The position numbers and the translations under genes are program-made. This document shows, piece by piece, positions 43,760 to 53,192 of a stretch of 63,121 nt of DNA; within the stretch, counting starts at the first letter, position 1, and each line of letters opens with the position of its first letter. The notes under the pieces were generated by a model that was not told where the DNA came from, made no database searches, and saw only the letters and a program-made list of their open reading frames with translations. Origin of the DNA: Bacteroidia bacterium (lineage in GTDB: Bacteria > Bacteroidota > Bacteroidia > JAIBAJ01). The DNA lies in assembly GCA_019695265.1 (NCBI GenBank), contig JAIBAJ010000008.1, positions 1 through 63,121 of the forward strand, given 5' to 3'.

Positions 43760-45919
43760 TTACCTAACTAAGGTAACATGACCATAAAATAACCTCGTTT
43801 CAAGGTCTACACCGTATAAGTATAGCTTATAGGCATATACATCGCTCGGACAAGTTCCCAGGTCCTGACCACGGTAAGTACCGTCCCAGCCTTCATTAAA
43901 ATTGTTCGATCTGAAAACCAGTTCCCCCCAACGATTGTATATCTCAATCTTAAATTCTTTGGCTCCCATTCCCACCGGTTTAAATGTTTCATTCATTTTG
44001 TCGCCATTCGGGGTGAAACTATTGGGTATATAAAAAACGTACTCAGGCTGAATATAGAGGTAAACGTAATTTACATCCGGACATCCCAAATCATTGGTTA
44101 CAATTTGTTTTACCACGATGGCGCCGGTATCGCCTTCAAACCTATATTTTAAATCACAGGTATCCACCATGACGCCGGTACTAAACTCCAGCCTGCAATC
44201 AACCGAACCGCTTGAAATATCCTGGAAATTAAATTCGGGATCAAATTGGGATGCTGTTAAGGTGTCAACTTCCAGCATGGCAGTTGGTGTGGGTAAAACA
44301 GTTATTAAATTAATGGCTGTATTCATTACCGTATCTTTACAACCAAAATCCGACATAACGGTTAAACTTACGGTGTACTGTCCCGGATCGCTGAAAATGT
44401 TAAATGGGTCAGTTTGGGTAGAAACTCTGCCATCTCCAAAATCCCATAAATAATCCAAACCAAATTCATATTGGCTGGTATTGGTGAAGTTTACCTTGAA
44501 TGGTGCACAACCGGTTTGGGGAATTAAGTTAAAGGATGAAATCGGGTTTTCGTATAACATCACATCCAGGCTGTCGGTGCTAAAACAACCATCTGATTCA
44601 ATGGTTAAAAATACCCGAAACGTATCTGCCGCATTAAAACTAATATCGGTTGGATCCTTTAATGTACTTGTACTAGGATTACCCGAAGCGCCAAAATTCC
44701 AGGAAAAGGTTGAATAACTCTGAAATACTCCTCCTGCTTGAAAACTAAAATCATTGCCATTGAAGCATTGACTTTCCACAGAAGGTATATCTGCCTCCAA
44801 ATATTCTTTTACAACATAATCTAAAATGGCAGTATCTGCACAAGGCCACCCCGGATTTGCAATTAAGGAGATTTGATAGGTTCCGGTATCCTGGTATGAA
44901 TAGGAGGGGGTTTCCAAATTGGAAGTATCGTCTGTTAAATTGGTAACACCAAAATCCCAGTGGTAAAAGGTGGAGTTGACACTGCTATTGGAAAAGCTGA
45001 CATTTCTACCCAAACAAAAACTGGTTTGATCCGGAATAGCTGCAATAACATTGGTTGTACAATTAACTACATTGAATTGAAAATCCCTCTTATTGGTACT
45101 GATTAATTGCCCATTTCTATATTCTTTAACACAAACGGCAACCACATATTGTCCAACCTGCGAGGGTGTTACAGTTAATACACCTGTATTAGGGTCAATT
45201 GCCAAAGCAGGACTGGATGGCATAGGGAAGCTTGCAGAATAACCAAAGCCATAATTGACAAAAGGATAAGCCGGTGCCGGTGCGGTGGTTGGATAAGGAT
45301 CGGTTGAGTTGGCACCTTGGTAGGCATCACATAATTCATACACCAACAAATCACCATCCGGGTCGGTTGCGGAATGGTTAAAAATTAGCTGTTCGCCGGC
45401 GCACAATGCGATGGGCGGAAATTCATTATACCGTGGACTGCTATTGCAAGATGCCAAGCTCTGAGGTGGTACAAAACACATGTAGGTACTACCTTGATCG
45501 CCGGGTGCTGTTAGGTTCAGAATGGAATTGTTTCTACAACAACGTTGATAACTGATAAAATAACCGGCAGCATTGGGTGGTAAAGTAACAATGTATTTGT
45601 AGGTAGCTTCCCTAACACAAATATTGGGCGGAGCCTGCAAGCAAGGGTTGTTGATTATGACAGGAACTGAAATACTATCAACCTCCGTTAAAGATGGATT
45701 CAAAAAGGGGGTGCTTAAGTTGGATCCGTCATAAATTGTTAAATAAGCCGGATTGTCAAAAGGGGCTTGTCCGTTAATACAATCTCGGTACACCTTGAGT
45801 GTAATTTCATATTCATTATTCCCTAAACAGGTGTAATAAATTTCGCCTCCAACAATATGCGTAGCCAGCAGGTAAAAAGGCATGCTTAGCAAAACAAAAA
45901 GGAAAGCGAATTTTTTCAA
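43760..45919 (-). CDS. Gliding-motility-type CHU_C adhesin with PKD domains
   Basis: 719 residues. Signal peptide 1-19, then HIVGGEIYYTCLGNNEYEIT, the classic N-terminus of this Bacteroidota adhesin group. An Ig-like region is followed by PKD-type domains (FYHWDFGVTN; DYLWDFGDGRVS) and, in the last 100 residues, the gliding motility-associated C-terminal domain (FYIPNSFTPNGDKMNETFKP, EIYNRWGELVF, NEGWDGTYRG, YAYKLYLYG). That domain is a type B T9SS signal, so the protein should be surface-displayed or released. It is not part of an operon; an intergenic gap with repeat R8 lies upstream. Confidence 0.9.
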   Translation of the reverse strand: MKKFAFLFVLLSMPFYLLATHIVGGEIYYTCLGNNEYEITLKVYRDCINGQAPFDNPAYLTIYDGSNLSTPFLNPSLTEVDSISVPVIINNPCLQAPPNICVREATYKYIVTLPPNAAGYFISYQRCCRNNSILNLTAPGDQGSTYMCFVPPQSLASCNSSPRYNEFPPIALCAGEQLIFNHSATDPDGDLLVYELCDAYQGANSTDPYPTTAPAPAYPFVNYGFGYSASFPMPSSPALAIDPNTGVLTVTPSQVGQYVVAVCVKEYRNGQLISTNKRDFQFNVVNCTTNVIAAIPDQTSFCLGRNVSFSNSSVNSTFYHWDFGVTNLTDDTSNLETPSYSYQDTGTYQISLIANPGWPCADTAILDYVVKEYLEADIPSVESQCFNGNDFSFQAGGVFQSYSTFSWNFGASGNPSTSTLKDPTDISFNAADTFRVFLTIESDGCFSTDSLDVMLYENPISSFNLIPQTGCAPFKVNFTNTSQYEFGLDYLWDFGDGRVSTQTDPFNIFSDPGQYTVSLTVMSDFGCKDTVMNTAINLITVLPTPTAMLEVDTLTASQFDPEFNFQDISSGSVDCRLEFSTGVMVDTCDLKYRFEGDTGAIVVKQIVTNDLGCPDVNYVYLYIQPEYVFYIPNSFTPNGDKMNETFKPVGMGAKEFKIEIYNRWGELVFRSNNFNEGWDGTYRGQDLGTCPSDVYAYKLYLYGVDLETRLFYGHVTLVR

Positions 45920-46249
45920 AGGAGTTTACCTATTGCTAACAAAAATCGTAATTAATTGATTATCTAATTGGTATTTTTTATCAAATTGAATTCTTTTGTA
46001 GGAAATTTTAACTTAACCATTCAGTTTTCATGCTTTTTTGACCTGGAAATTAATGCCAGGCAGTTTATTATTCATTTTAAATAGCTGACTAGTAGAGTCT
46101 TAACCTGATTGTTAGCCTTTTGTTAAAAAATTGGGTATACTATTGAAATGGAATTTTGAAAACAGGAGAACGGCTTACTTATTATGGATTTATTGTAGGC
46201 GGGATTAGCAATTTATAGGTAATAGTACCACTATTTTGGGTTTGCACCT

Positions 46250-46392
46250 CGGGCAACGATAGAGGCAAGTAGCCCACAGGACCCCGACGGCGTTAGCCTA
46301 GGGGGACGAGGACTACAGCCGATAGCGTGACCCGAACGCCCATGCAGGCAAACTGAATTTTGCAGGAAGAAAATGGGCGGAGGGGGCCCGCC
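46250..46392 (-). repeat. Dispersed structured repeat R8 (subfamily I)
   Basis: It lies in the 559-bp gap between the CHU_C gene start and the end of the next minus-strand gene. On the minus strand: box A GGCGGGCCCCCTCCGCCC, box B GGGCGTTCGGGTCACGC, box C GCCTCTATCGTTGCCCG. On the plus strand the loop ACGGCGTTAGCCTA (46287-46300) is flanked by CCCC (46282-46285) and GGGG (46302-46305), with one G-G mismatch beside the loop. Bases 45920-46249 show no gene. Confidence 0.85.
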
Positions 46393-46478
46393 AAATTGTA
46401 TTCAAAAACTCATCCATCGAGTTGGGGAAGTTTTTGGACAAATAAAGTAAGACGGCCTAAACTTTATGGCGTATGATT

Positions 46479-46958
46479 CTATTTCTTTACCAGACTTTGA
46501 AGGAGATCATCATAGTCATGCTGTAAATCGGGATGAAGCTGCTGTAGCGCTTTTTCAATTTTTTTCAGAATAGTTTCATTCAATTTTTCCCAAACCATAG
46601 ATTTAGGAAAATAGCGGGAAAGGAACTTGAAATTCGTTAAGAAATGTGCAAAAAGTTCGATTTCTGTAGTTTTAATTCCTGAATATTTGATATGTTTTTG
46701 AGTAATACGCAAGGCTTTTCTAACACCTTTTTTAGCATAATAAAAACTAGATTTATTAATTTCGGAGAATGCTAAGTCGATTTCTTCTTTTACTTTAATG
46801 ATATAACCGGATTCGTGGTCTTGTTCAAAAAGAAGGTAAATGAGAAGTTCTTTATTTTCTTTTTTGTATTTAGAAATTTTCAGGCAAAGTTCAACCAGTT
46901 CCTGCGGATCGCGCTGACTAAGTTCTTTTTTTATTTCTCCAAGTTTAACAGCTTCCAT
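46479..46958 (-). CDS. Conserved hypothetical helical protein
   Basis: 159 residues, mostly helical and Lys/Glu/Leu-rich, without signal peptide or named domain. It ends with a run of amphipathic helices (FLTNFKFLSRYFPKSM). It overlaps the START-like gene upstream by one base and thus belongs to the same transcript as it and the DUF3820 gene. Similar proteins, to my knowledge uncharacterised, occur in Bacteroidota. No function is proposed. Confidence 0.72.
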   Translation of the reverse strand: MEAVKLGEIKKELSQRDPQELVELCLKISKYKKENKELLIYLLFEQDHESGYIIKVKEEIDLAFSEINKSSFYYAKKGVRKALRITQKHIKYSGIKTTEIELFAHFLTNFKFLSRYFPKSMVWEKLNETILKKIEKALQQLHPDLQHDYDDLLQSLVKK

Positions 46959-47338
46959 TACAGATCAGCGAAGTATTCTTCCAGGTTACCGAAAATTACA
47001 TCATCCCATCCTTCGACCATATCAGAGTAAGCTTCGTCGGGAATATTGGTATGTTGAAGTTCAATGGACGTACCTTTTTTATGTTCGTGGAAACGCAGTA
47101 TGACTTTTGATTCGGTTTCATCGCCAAAATCCCAGGTTTGAACAAGTTCTTTGTTGGGGACAAAATGAATATTTTTGCCTGTAATATTGCCATCTAACCA
47201 TGAAAATTCTTGTCCGGGTTCAGATGGCATAACAGCCTTTTGGTTGGTCCACAATTCGATGGTTAAGGGGTTAGTGAAAGCGATATAAACTTCCTCCGGG
47301 CTGGCATTTAATAGATAGTATTTTTTAAAATTTTTCAT
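46958..47338 (-). CDS. START-like / SRPBCC domain protein
   Basis: 126 residues forming one SRPBCC-type domain: FKKYYLLNASPEEVYIAFTN, FSWLDGNITGKNI, ETESKVILRFHEHKKGTSIE and a C-terminal helix with EGWDDVIFGNLEEYF. It probably binds a hydrophobic ligand or partner. Overlaps DUF3820 by 4 bases upstream and the helical protein by 1 base downstream, so all three should be translationally coupled. Confidence 0.85.
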   Translation of the reverse strand: MKNFKKYYLLNASPEEVYIAFTNPLTIELWTNQKAVMPSEPGQEFSWLDGNITGKNIHFVPNKELVQTWDFGDETESKVILRFHEHKKGTSIELQHTNIPDEAYSDMVEGWDDVIFGNLEEYFADL

Positions 47339-47559
47339 TTTTTCAAAGGGGTGAGCAATTGCTCAAGTCCATTAAGTTTTATTTCATATATGGTGTGAAG
47401 CATCATCCCTAACTTACCTGGAGGGAAGCCTTTTCTATTAAACCATTCGAGATATGAAACCGGTAAATCGCATATAAGTCGACCTTGGTATTTTCCAAAA
47501 GGCATAGGGGTTTTGACCAATTGTACTAGTAATTCGGAATTGGGTAAGATGGGTTCCAT
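47335..47559 (-). CDS. DUF3820 family protein
   Basis: 74 residues with the DUF3820 core: MPFGKYQGRLICDLPVSYLE then WFNRKGFPPGKLGMML. The family is small, cytoplasmic and of unknown role, sometimes described as quorum-sensing-regulated. It begins 8 bases after the stop of the giant C-type lectin gene and overlaps the START-like gene by 4 bases. Confidence 0.85.
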   Translation of the reverse strand: MEPILPNSELLVQLVKTPMPFGKYQGRLICDLPVSYLEWFNRKGFPPGKLGMMLHTIYEIKLNGLEQLLTPLKK

Positions 47560-47567
47560 GATAAAAA

Positions 47568-50500
47568 TTACCTAAAAAGCATCACGGTTCCTCGGAAAAG
47601 ATGAGGGTAGTCTCGCATGTCTCTGATACTGATTTGATAGGTATACATATCTTGCTTTAAATCAGATCCGGTATCCCTAAGGGTTCCGTCCCATCCTTCT
47701 TCAATATTTCTGGTACGGAATACAATTCCGCCCCATCGGTTCATAATTACCATTTCGTAGGAAGCAATACCAATGCCTTTGGGTTTAAAGGTTTCATTAA
47801 CTCTATCCTGGTTAACTGTAAAAGCATTTGGGATATACAGGGTAAATGCAGGACTTACATAAACCTGTCGCATAATTTGGTCTGAACAACCAAACGAATT
47901 AGTTACAGTAAGGTAGACATTAAAAAAGCCGGTATCGGAATAGGCATGGAAAGGATTTTGTATGGTATCACCACCACCGTCTCCAAAATTCCATTGCCAG
48001 GTTAAGGAATCACCTTGTGAAGAATCTTGGAAAAGCACGATGGGGTCCATTAGGATATCGGCCGGATTGGGTTGGGCTGTAAAAAATGCAGAAGGTTTAG
48101 GGGAAGTTTGCACCGTATTCGGAAGAACAAGAGAGGCAGAGCAATTTTTGTCGGAGGTGGCAGTTAAGCTTACTGTGAAATTTTCGGCCAAATTATAGGT
48201 TGTACTTACTACATCTCCTGAAGGTAATGCCCCATTTCCCAAGTTCCATTGCAGGGAAGCTATGCTACCAGTTAGGATGGTGCTGGTACTGGTAAAATTG
48301 ACATCTAAGGGAATACAGCCAGTTGTAATTGGTTCAGCAGTAAAAGAAACTTCAGGTAAGGGATTAACAATGGCTGTTAAGGTGGTATCGTGTTGGCAGC
48401 CTTGGTCGGTAGTAGCTTCCAGGTTAACCGTGTAAGAGCCGGGAGCCTGGTAGGTGTAAACAGGACTATTATCGCTGGATAGGGAACCGTCGCCAAAATC
48501 CCAATTGTAATTAATAATTGCACCGGTGGCAACAGTGGATAGGTTAGTGAAAGCAGAAGGGAAATTTAAGCAGGGTTCAGAGACACTAAAGTTAACAAAA
48601 GGTACAGGGTTTACTTGTAAAACCATTTGGTCGGTGCTGGTACAGTTGTTAATGTCTGTTACTGTCAAAACATAATTGGTAGTTGAAGTTGGATTTGCCT
48701 GAGGGGAAGGAGAGTTGGGATCATCTAAACCGGTTGCAGGAGACCAGCTAAACGTGTTACCATTTCCAGAGCCTTGAATACCAATGGTTTCACCGGAACA
48801 AATTTCCAGGTCAATACCAGCATTCGCGGCAGGTGGGGGGGTAACAGTAATGATTACCATATCGGTATTTTGGCAGCCATTGTTATCGGTAACATTGACG
48901 GTATAGGTTACACTTCCGGCAGGGCTTGCCACAGGGTTGGAGATGTTGGCATTGGAAAGAGCTATTGCTGGGCTCCATTGGTAAAGGATTCCGCCAGAAG
49001 CATTAAGAGTTATAGTATTTCCAAAACAAATAGAAGCATCATTTCCGGCATTTGCTGTTGGCAGAGGATTAATAGTAATATCTACATCATCCGTATTTAC
49101 ACAACCATTGGCATCCGTCACAGTAACGGTATAGGTTGTATTGGTAGTTGGATTTGCATTGGGGTTTGAAATGGAGGGATCGTCCAAATTTGTTGTAGGG
49201 TTCCAAGAATAACTTATTCCGCCACCTGCTCCAAGGTTTACAGAACTGCCGAGGCAAATAGCTTCATCCGGTCCTGCATCAGCCGGTGGTAATGGATTTA
49301 CAGTTATCAGGATATCATCACTTCCTAGGCAATTATTAGCATCGGTAACAGTAACGGTATAAGTAGTGGTAGTTCCGGGAGTGGCAACCGGATTAGCTAT
49401 GGAAGGATTATCCAAAGTAGCAGCAGGTAACCAAGCATAGGTTAATCCACCACTTGCAGAAAGGTTGGCAGATTGACCTAAACAAATTGCCTGATCCGAA
49501 CCTGCGTTAGGGGTGGGCAAAGGATTGATGGTTAGTGTCATTTGGTCGGTATTTACACAGCCATTGGCATCTGTAACCGAAACGGTATAGGTGGTAGTAC
49601 CTGGAGGTGTTGCAACCGGAGCAGCACTATTTGGGTCACTCAATCCGGTAACAGGAGACCAAACATAACTGGAGCCACCTGAAGCACCCATGACAAAGAT
49701 GGAGTTTAAGCAAGCAGTTGCGTCTGCACCTGCATTGGCATTAGGTAAAGGGTTTACAGTTATGATTACATCATCGGTATTAGAGCAGTTGTTTCCATCG
49801 GTAACGGTAACAGTATAGGTTGTAGTAGCATTTGGGCTGGCGTTTGGGGTTGAAATTAAAGCATTGTCTAAGCCTGTTGTCGGAGACCAAGAAAAACTTA
49901 GTCCTCCTGTAGCAGATAGGCCAGTAGAACCACCCAAACAAATGGATTGATCCAATCCGGCGTTGGCAGAAGGTAGGGTATTAACGGTAATGGTTATATC
50001 ATCGGTTGCGCTACAGTTATTTCCATCAGTTACAATAACGGTATATAGAGTAGTTACGAGTGGGCTTGCAACCGGATTGGAGATATTATTAGCCGATAAT
50101 GTAGCGCCGGGACTCCAGGAATAGCTAACTCCTCCGGAGGCTTGTAAATTAGCATTAGCGCCATTGCAAATGGATTGGTCAGAACCGGCATTAGCATTAG
50201 GCAAAGGGTTGACAGTTAAAACAAGTTGGTCTGTATTGACACAACCATTGGCATCGGTGACTGTTAAGGTATAGGTTGTAGTTGAAGAAGGGCTGGCGGT
50301 AGGCGATGCTATACCCGGGTTGGAAAGGCCGGTTCCCGGCGACCATACATAGGTACCACCTCCACTACCATTCAAAAAGGCCAACGCGTTTTGACAAATA
50401 GCAGCATCGGTTCCTGCATCGGCTAAAGGAAGAGGATTAACAGTAATAGTAATATCGTCGGTTGCGGTACAACCAAAAGCATCTGTTGCGGTTAAGGTGT

Positions 50501-51410
50501 AAGTGGTGGTATTAGCCGGGCTGGCTGCAGGATTAGGGATGGAGGTTGAGCTTAGACCGGTTGCCGGAGACCAGGAATAAGAAACACCCCCGCTAGCGTT
50601 AATATTGTAGGAAGCTCCTGCGCAAATTGAATTATCGGAACCTGCATTGGGGAAGGGTTGATTAATAGCAACTGTTAGAGATTGAATGCTGGTACAACCA
50701 TACCGATCAGTCATAGTAACTGTATAGGTCGTGGTAGTAGTAGGGGAGGCAATGACTGTTGATCCTGAGGTGGTATTTAGACCGGTTGCCGGAGACCAGG
50801 TATAGTTGTAAGGCGGGGATCCTAGAATAGTTGCGGCTGTAAGGGTAACGGAGTTTCCAATACATACACTAGCGCTGGCAGGGTTAGGAGTAATTGTTGT
50901 TTGAGGGCATAAATTAACTTCAATTACACTTTTGCTATTATTGGAATTGCAGTCTAAATCGTTCCAGGAGCCATCTGCATAAATTTGAACACAATCTTCA
51001 TTTCCAGATTGGTTTGGTTCACCGGAAGCCCAATTGGTATAACCGACATTTGCCTGATCAAACCAGGTAAAGGAACCTTCATTCGTGATATCATTAAAAC
51101 CTATCCAAATTACCCCACCGTAACCGAGGGTATTGAGGTTGTTGAGAATACAGGTATTTTCGGCTGCACTTTCAATGGAAGTAAGGTTAGTGCCTAAATT
51201 TTGGGCGAATGCTTGAGCCGCACTTCCAGACATTTGTTGAGGAAGAATAAAATAAAGGCTGCAAGCGTCCTGGCAGGTAGTTAATTCAACACAACCGGCA
51301 TTTGTAAAGGTTTGTCGGATTAATTGTAGGTTGCATTGAGCCTTTGCGTAAAACCCAAGGCTGCTATAAAGAAATGCACAGAGAAGAACCTTAATAAGTT
51401 TCATTTTCAT
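47568..51410 (-). CDS. Giant adhesin: C-type lectin domain, ten Ig-like repeats, PKD domains, CHU_C sorting domain
   Basis: 1280 residues from the ATG at 51410 (51425 and 51404 are alternatives; 51410 or 51404 fit the signal peptide, ending YAKAQ). A C-type lectin domain covers about 25-170: WIGFND, then EPN at 131-133 and WND at 149-151, the residues that coordinate Ca2+ and select mannose-type sugars in known lectins. Ten tandem units of about 76 residues follow (48610-50890), each with NAG.D..IC, SYSWSP.T, TTTYTVTVTD..GC and DDI.ITVN. Three PKD domains (NWDFGDGSLS; QWNFGDGG) and the gliding-type C-terminal domain (LYIPNAFTVNQDRVNETFKP, IMNRWGGIVF) end it. Probably T9SS-exported and sugar-binding; ligand inferred from motif only. 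Confidence 0.9.
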   Translation of the reverse strand: MKMKLIKVLLCAFLYSSLGFYAKAQCNLQLIRQTFTNAGCVELTTCQDACSLYFILPQQMSGSAAQAFAQNLGTNLTSIESAAENTCILNNLNTLGYGGVIWIGFNDITNEGSFTWFDQANVGYTNWASGEPNQSGNEDCVQIYADGSWNDLDCNSNNSKSVIEVNLCPQTTITPNPASASVCIGNSVTLTAATILGSPPYNYTWSPATGLNTTSGSTVIASPTTTTTYTVTMTDRYGCTSIQSLTVAINQPFPNAGSDNSICAGASYNINASGGVSYSWSPATGLSSTSIPNPAASPANTTTYTLTATDAFGCTATDDITITVNPLPLADAGTDAAICQNALAFLNGSGGGTYVWSPGTGLSNPGIASPTASPSSTTTYTLTVTDANGCVNTDQLVLTVNPLPNANAGSDQSICNGANANLQASGGVSYSWSPGATLSANNISNPVASPLVTTLYTVIVTDGNNCSATDDITITVNTLPSANAGLDQSICLGGSTGLSATGGLSFSWSPTTGLDNALISTPNASPNATTTYTVTVTDGNNCSNTDDVIITVNPLPNANAGADATACLNSIFVMGASGGSSYVWSPVTGLSDPNSAAPVATPPGTTTYTVSVTDANGCVNTDQMTLTINPLPTPNAGSDQAICLGQSANLSASGGLTYAWLPAATLDNPSIANPVATPGTTTTYTVTVTDANNCLGSDDILITVNPLPPADAGPDEAICLGSSVNLGAGGGISYSWNPTTNLDDPSISNPNANPTTNTTYTVTVTDANGCVNTDDVDITINPLPTANAGNDASICFGNTITLNASGGILYQWSPAIALSNANISNPVASPAGSVTYTVNVTDNNGCQNTDMVIITVTPPPAANAGIDLEICSGETIGIQGSGNGNTFSWSPATGLDDPNSPSPQANPTSTTNYVLTVTDINNCTSTDQMVLQVNPVPFVNFSVSEPCLNFPSAFTNLSTVATGAIINYNWDFGDGSLSSDNSPVYTYQAPGSYTVNLEATTDQGCQHDTTLTAIVNPLPEVSFTAEPITTGCIPLDVNFTSTSTILTGSIASLQWNLGNGALPSGDVVSTTYNLAENFTVSLTATSDKNCSASLVLPNTVQTSPKPSAFFTAQPNPADILMDPIVLFQDSSQGDSLTWQWNFGDGGGDTIQNPFHAYSDTGFFNVYLTVTNSFGCSDQIMRQVYVSPAFTLYIPNAFTVNQDRVNETFKPKGIGIASYEMVIMNRWGGIVFRTRNIEEGWDGTLRDTGSDLKQDMYTYQISIRDMRDYPHLFRGTVMLFR
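48610..50890 (-). repeat. Ten tandem Ig-like repeats inside the lectin adhesin
   Basis: Coding repeats of about 228 bp each. They are divergent in DNA sequence but regular in length, with repeated protein cores as given for the gene. Regular tandem coding DNA of this kind can change in copy number by recombination. Confidence 0.8.
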
Positions 51411-51449
51411 AACAAAGGAAAGCAAAATTCGATTAGGTTCTATGAAATC

Positions 51450-51791
51450 TTAACCAAAAATGGAAACAACGCGATCTTTAAACTTTTCCCACCAGGATTT
51501 ATTAATTACTTTTTCTTCTTTGAGGATGACAAAAATTTCTTCATTGTCTTTTTTCATCAGGTATTTTTCTCTTGCAAATTTTTCCAGAGTTTCTTTGTTG
51601 GTAAGCAATTCCTGAAGTTCTTTTTCGTTTTCCTTTATTTGATCTTCATAATATTGTCGTTCCTGTTCCATAACTTGAAGTTGTGTTCTGTTTTCATGTT
51701 GGTAAATGAAATTATTTCGGTCGAAAAAAGTCATCCAAACCAAAAAAATAAGGAAACAAATCAAGTATTTATTAAGAATCCATTGCCGCAT
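51450..51791 (-). CDS. Septum formation initiator family protein (FtsB/DivIC-like)
   Basis: 113 residues: a short cytoplasmic start, one membrane helix (about 8-23, KYLICFLIFLVWMTF), then a coiled coil (RTQLQVMEQERQYYEDQIKE) and the family's LEKFAREKYLMKKDNEEIFV signature. The product links division proteins at the septum. The frame is open to 51890, but the ATG at 51791 gives the normal N-terminus. The giant lectin gene starts 39 bases after the stop on the same strand, an unusual pairing. Confidence 0.85.
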   Translation of the reverse strand: MRQWILNKYLICFLIFLVWMTFFDRNNFIYQHENRTQLQVMEQERQYYEDQIKENEKELQELLTNKETLEKFAREKYLMKKDNEEIFVILKEEKVINKSWWEKFKDRVVSIFG

Positions 51792-51908
51792 TGTGCAATA
51801 ATACGTAAAAGTATGGGTTAAGGTAGATTCCTGGAGCTGAATATATAAACAGGTTTTTGGTGATAATTTCAGGTAGATTAAATTCGGCATAAAAATTATT
51901 GAAAAGTG

Positions 51909-51937
51909 TTTGAAGGTTTATTAATTAACTACCTTTG
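51909..51937 (+). promoter_or_regulatory. Complete Bacteroidota-type promoter before the DUF3825 gene
   Basis: TTTG at 51909-51912 (-33) and TACCTTTG at 51930-51937 (-7) are separated by 17 bases, the best full match to the Bacteroidota consensus in this window. Transcription would start near 51944, with a leader of about 90 bases to the ATG at 52034. Confidence 0.6.
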
Positions 51938-52033
51938 CAAAGACGGAACAATGAATTAACAGGGTTAAAATCAACTATTTCAAGATTATTTAATTAGCTA
52001 GGTCAGAATAAAATTCAAAGCATTATTTTCAAT

Positions 52034-52846
52034 ATGGAACCAGTTTCTCCCATTCAAAAAACCACTTACACTTCCCAATTATTTCGATTCGCAGTATTTC
52101 CAAATTTTGATAGTGGGATAGCTTATTTAGCAGAAAATTTAGCAGATAAGGAGGATTGGGATTTTTCAGATTCTGCGTTAAAGTCATATAGTGTTTTGAA
52201 AAATTATCTTGAATTCACCTTCAGGAGGTTGCAATATGAAAAGAAGATTGCTTTTACTTCGGATAATGTTTGGGCTTGTTTTAATACTGGTTTGGTAACA
52301 GAAAACCTGGAGGATATTTATGCTTTTTTTGAAGAATATAAGAATCCGAGACCTGAGTTTAATACACCTTATTGTTTTAAGGCATTTTTGAAAAAGAGTG
52401 ATCCGGTTTTATTGAAGTACTTTTCTGGGAATTTGCCTGTCTGCGCCAATTATTTTGACAGACCGGAATTTTTGGTTTTCAATCCAAATTGTGAATTAAT
52501 TCCGGATATTGATAATATTATTAAAGATAATATTTCAAGATTTCCTTCTACTTTGCAATCGTTGGGAGAGGCCGAGATACGTTGGCAAATAATGGGAGCA
52601 GTGGATGAGGTGAAGAAACGGGTTAAAAAGAACTATCTCATGGCGGTTCCACAATTTTATGATGGTAAAATTCAATTATTGTTGCCACTTAATTTAAATC
52701 CGGGATCTTCTGAACCTTCCTTAGCCATGGTGGCCCATCGGGTTACTGATCGCACTTACACTGCCAGAACCTGTTTAACTTTGAAAATGGCGTATAACAA
52801 TGCCAGATTAATTGCAAAACCACAAAGCGACTGGTTAAAACCATAA
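52034..52846 (+). CDS. DUF3825 family protein
   Basis: 270 residues, soluble, matching DUF3825: the FNTGL motif (VWACFNTGLVTENLEDIYAF), then FEEYKNP and RPEFLVFNPN, and a C-terminal HRVTDRTYTARTCLTLKMAY. The family is of unknown function; in some proteins it is joined to RNA-binding OST-HTH domains, which is not the case here. A full promoter precedes it, and acpP follows after 95 bases. It is therefore probably a separate unit. Confidence 0.75.
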   Translation: MEPVSPIQKTTYTSQLFRFAVFPNFDSGIAYLAENLADKEDWDFSDSALKSYSVLKNYLEFTFRRLQYEKKIAFTSDNVWACFNTGLVTENLEDIYAFFEEYKNPRPEFNTPYCFKAFLKKSDPVLLKYFSGNLPVCANYFDRPEFLVFNPNCELIPDIDNIIKDNISRFPSTLQSLGEAEIRWQIMGAVDEVKKRVKKNYLMAVPQFYDGKIQLLLPLNLNPGSSEPSLAMVAHRVTDRTYTARTCLTLKMAYNNARLIAKPQSDWLKP

Positions 52847-52941
52847 ATCTTTGTTAACACTTGAGGTTGTGGAAAACAAAATATTGAATCAAGAATAAAT
52901 TTTGCTTTCTTTGCTGCCCGAAACAATAAAATTTCAAAACA

Positions 52942-53178
52942 ATGTCTGATATTGCATCACGCGTTAAAGCCATTATCGTTGATAAACTAGGTGTAGACGA
53001 AAAAGAAGTAACTCTGGAAGCAAGCTTTACCAATGATTTGGGTGCTGATTCACTTGATACAGTTGAGTTAATCATGGAGTTCGAAAAGGAATTTAATATT
53101 GCTATTCCTGATGACCAAGCTGAAAATATTGCAACAGTAGGTCAAGCCATAGATTATATCGAGAAAAACGTTAAGTAA
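52942..53178 (+). CDS. acpP: Acyl carrier protein
   Basis: 78 residues. The phosphopantetheine Ser is in [18 protein letters not shown], the canonical ACP motif. Carries growing fatty acyl chains for FabF and the other FAS II enzymes. Followed 14 bases later by fabF and then rnc, the standard Bacteroidota order. Confidence 0.97.
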   Translation: MSDIASRVKAIIVDKLGVDEKEVTLEASFTNDLGADSLDTVELIMEFEKEFNIAIPDDQAENIATVGQAIDYIEKNVK

Positions 53179-53192
53179 GCCTTCAGGAGCCC

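Noticed and set aside
43520-46392. Insertion sequence or transposon bounded by repeats R7 and R8
   Set aside because: R7 and R8 lie on either side of the CHU_C gene in opposite orientation, but they belong to different subfamilies, no transposase lies between, and no target duplication was seen.
51336-51821. A 161-codon plus-strand ORF opposite the FtsB-like gene
   Set aside because: Antisense of the FtsB-like coding sequence; runs of Phe come from reading Lys/Glu-rich coiled-coil codons backwards.
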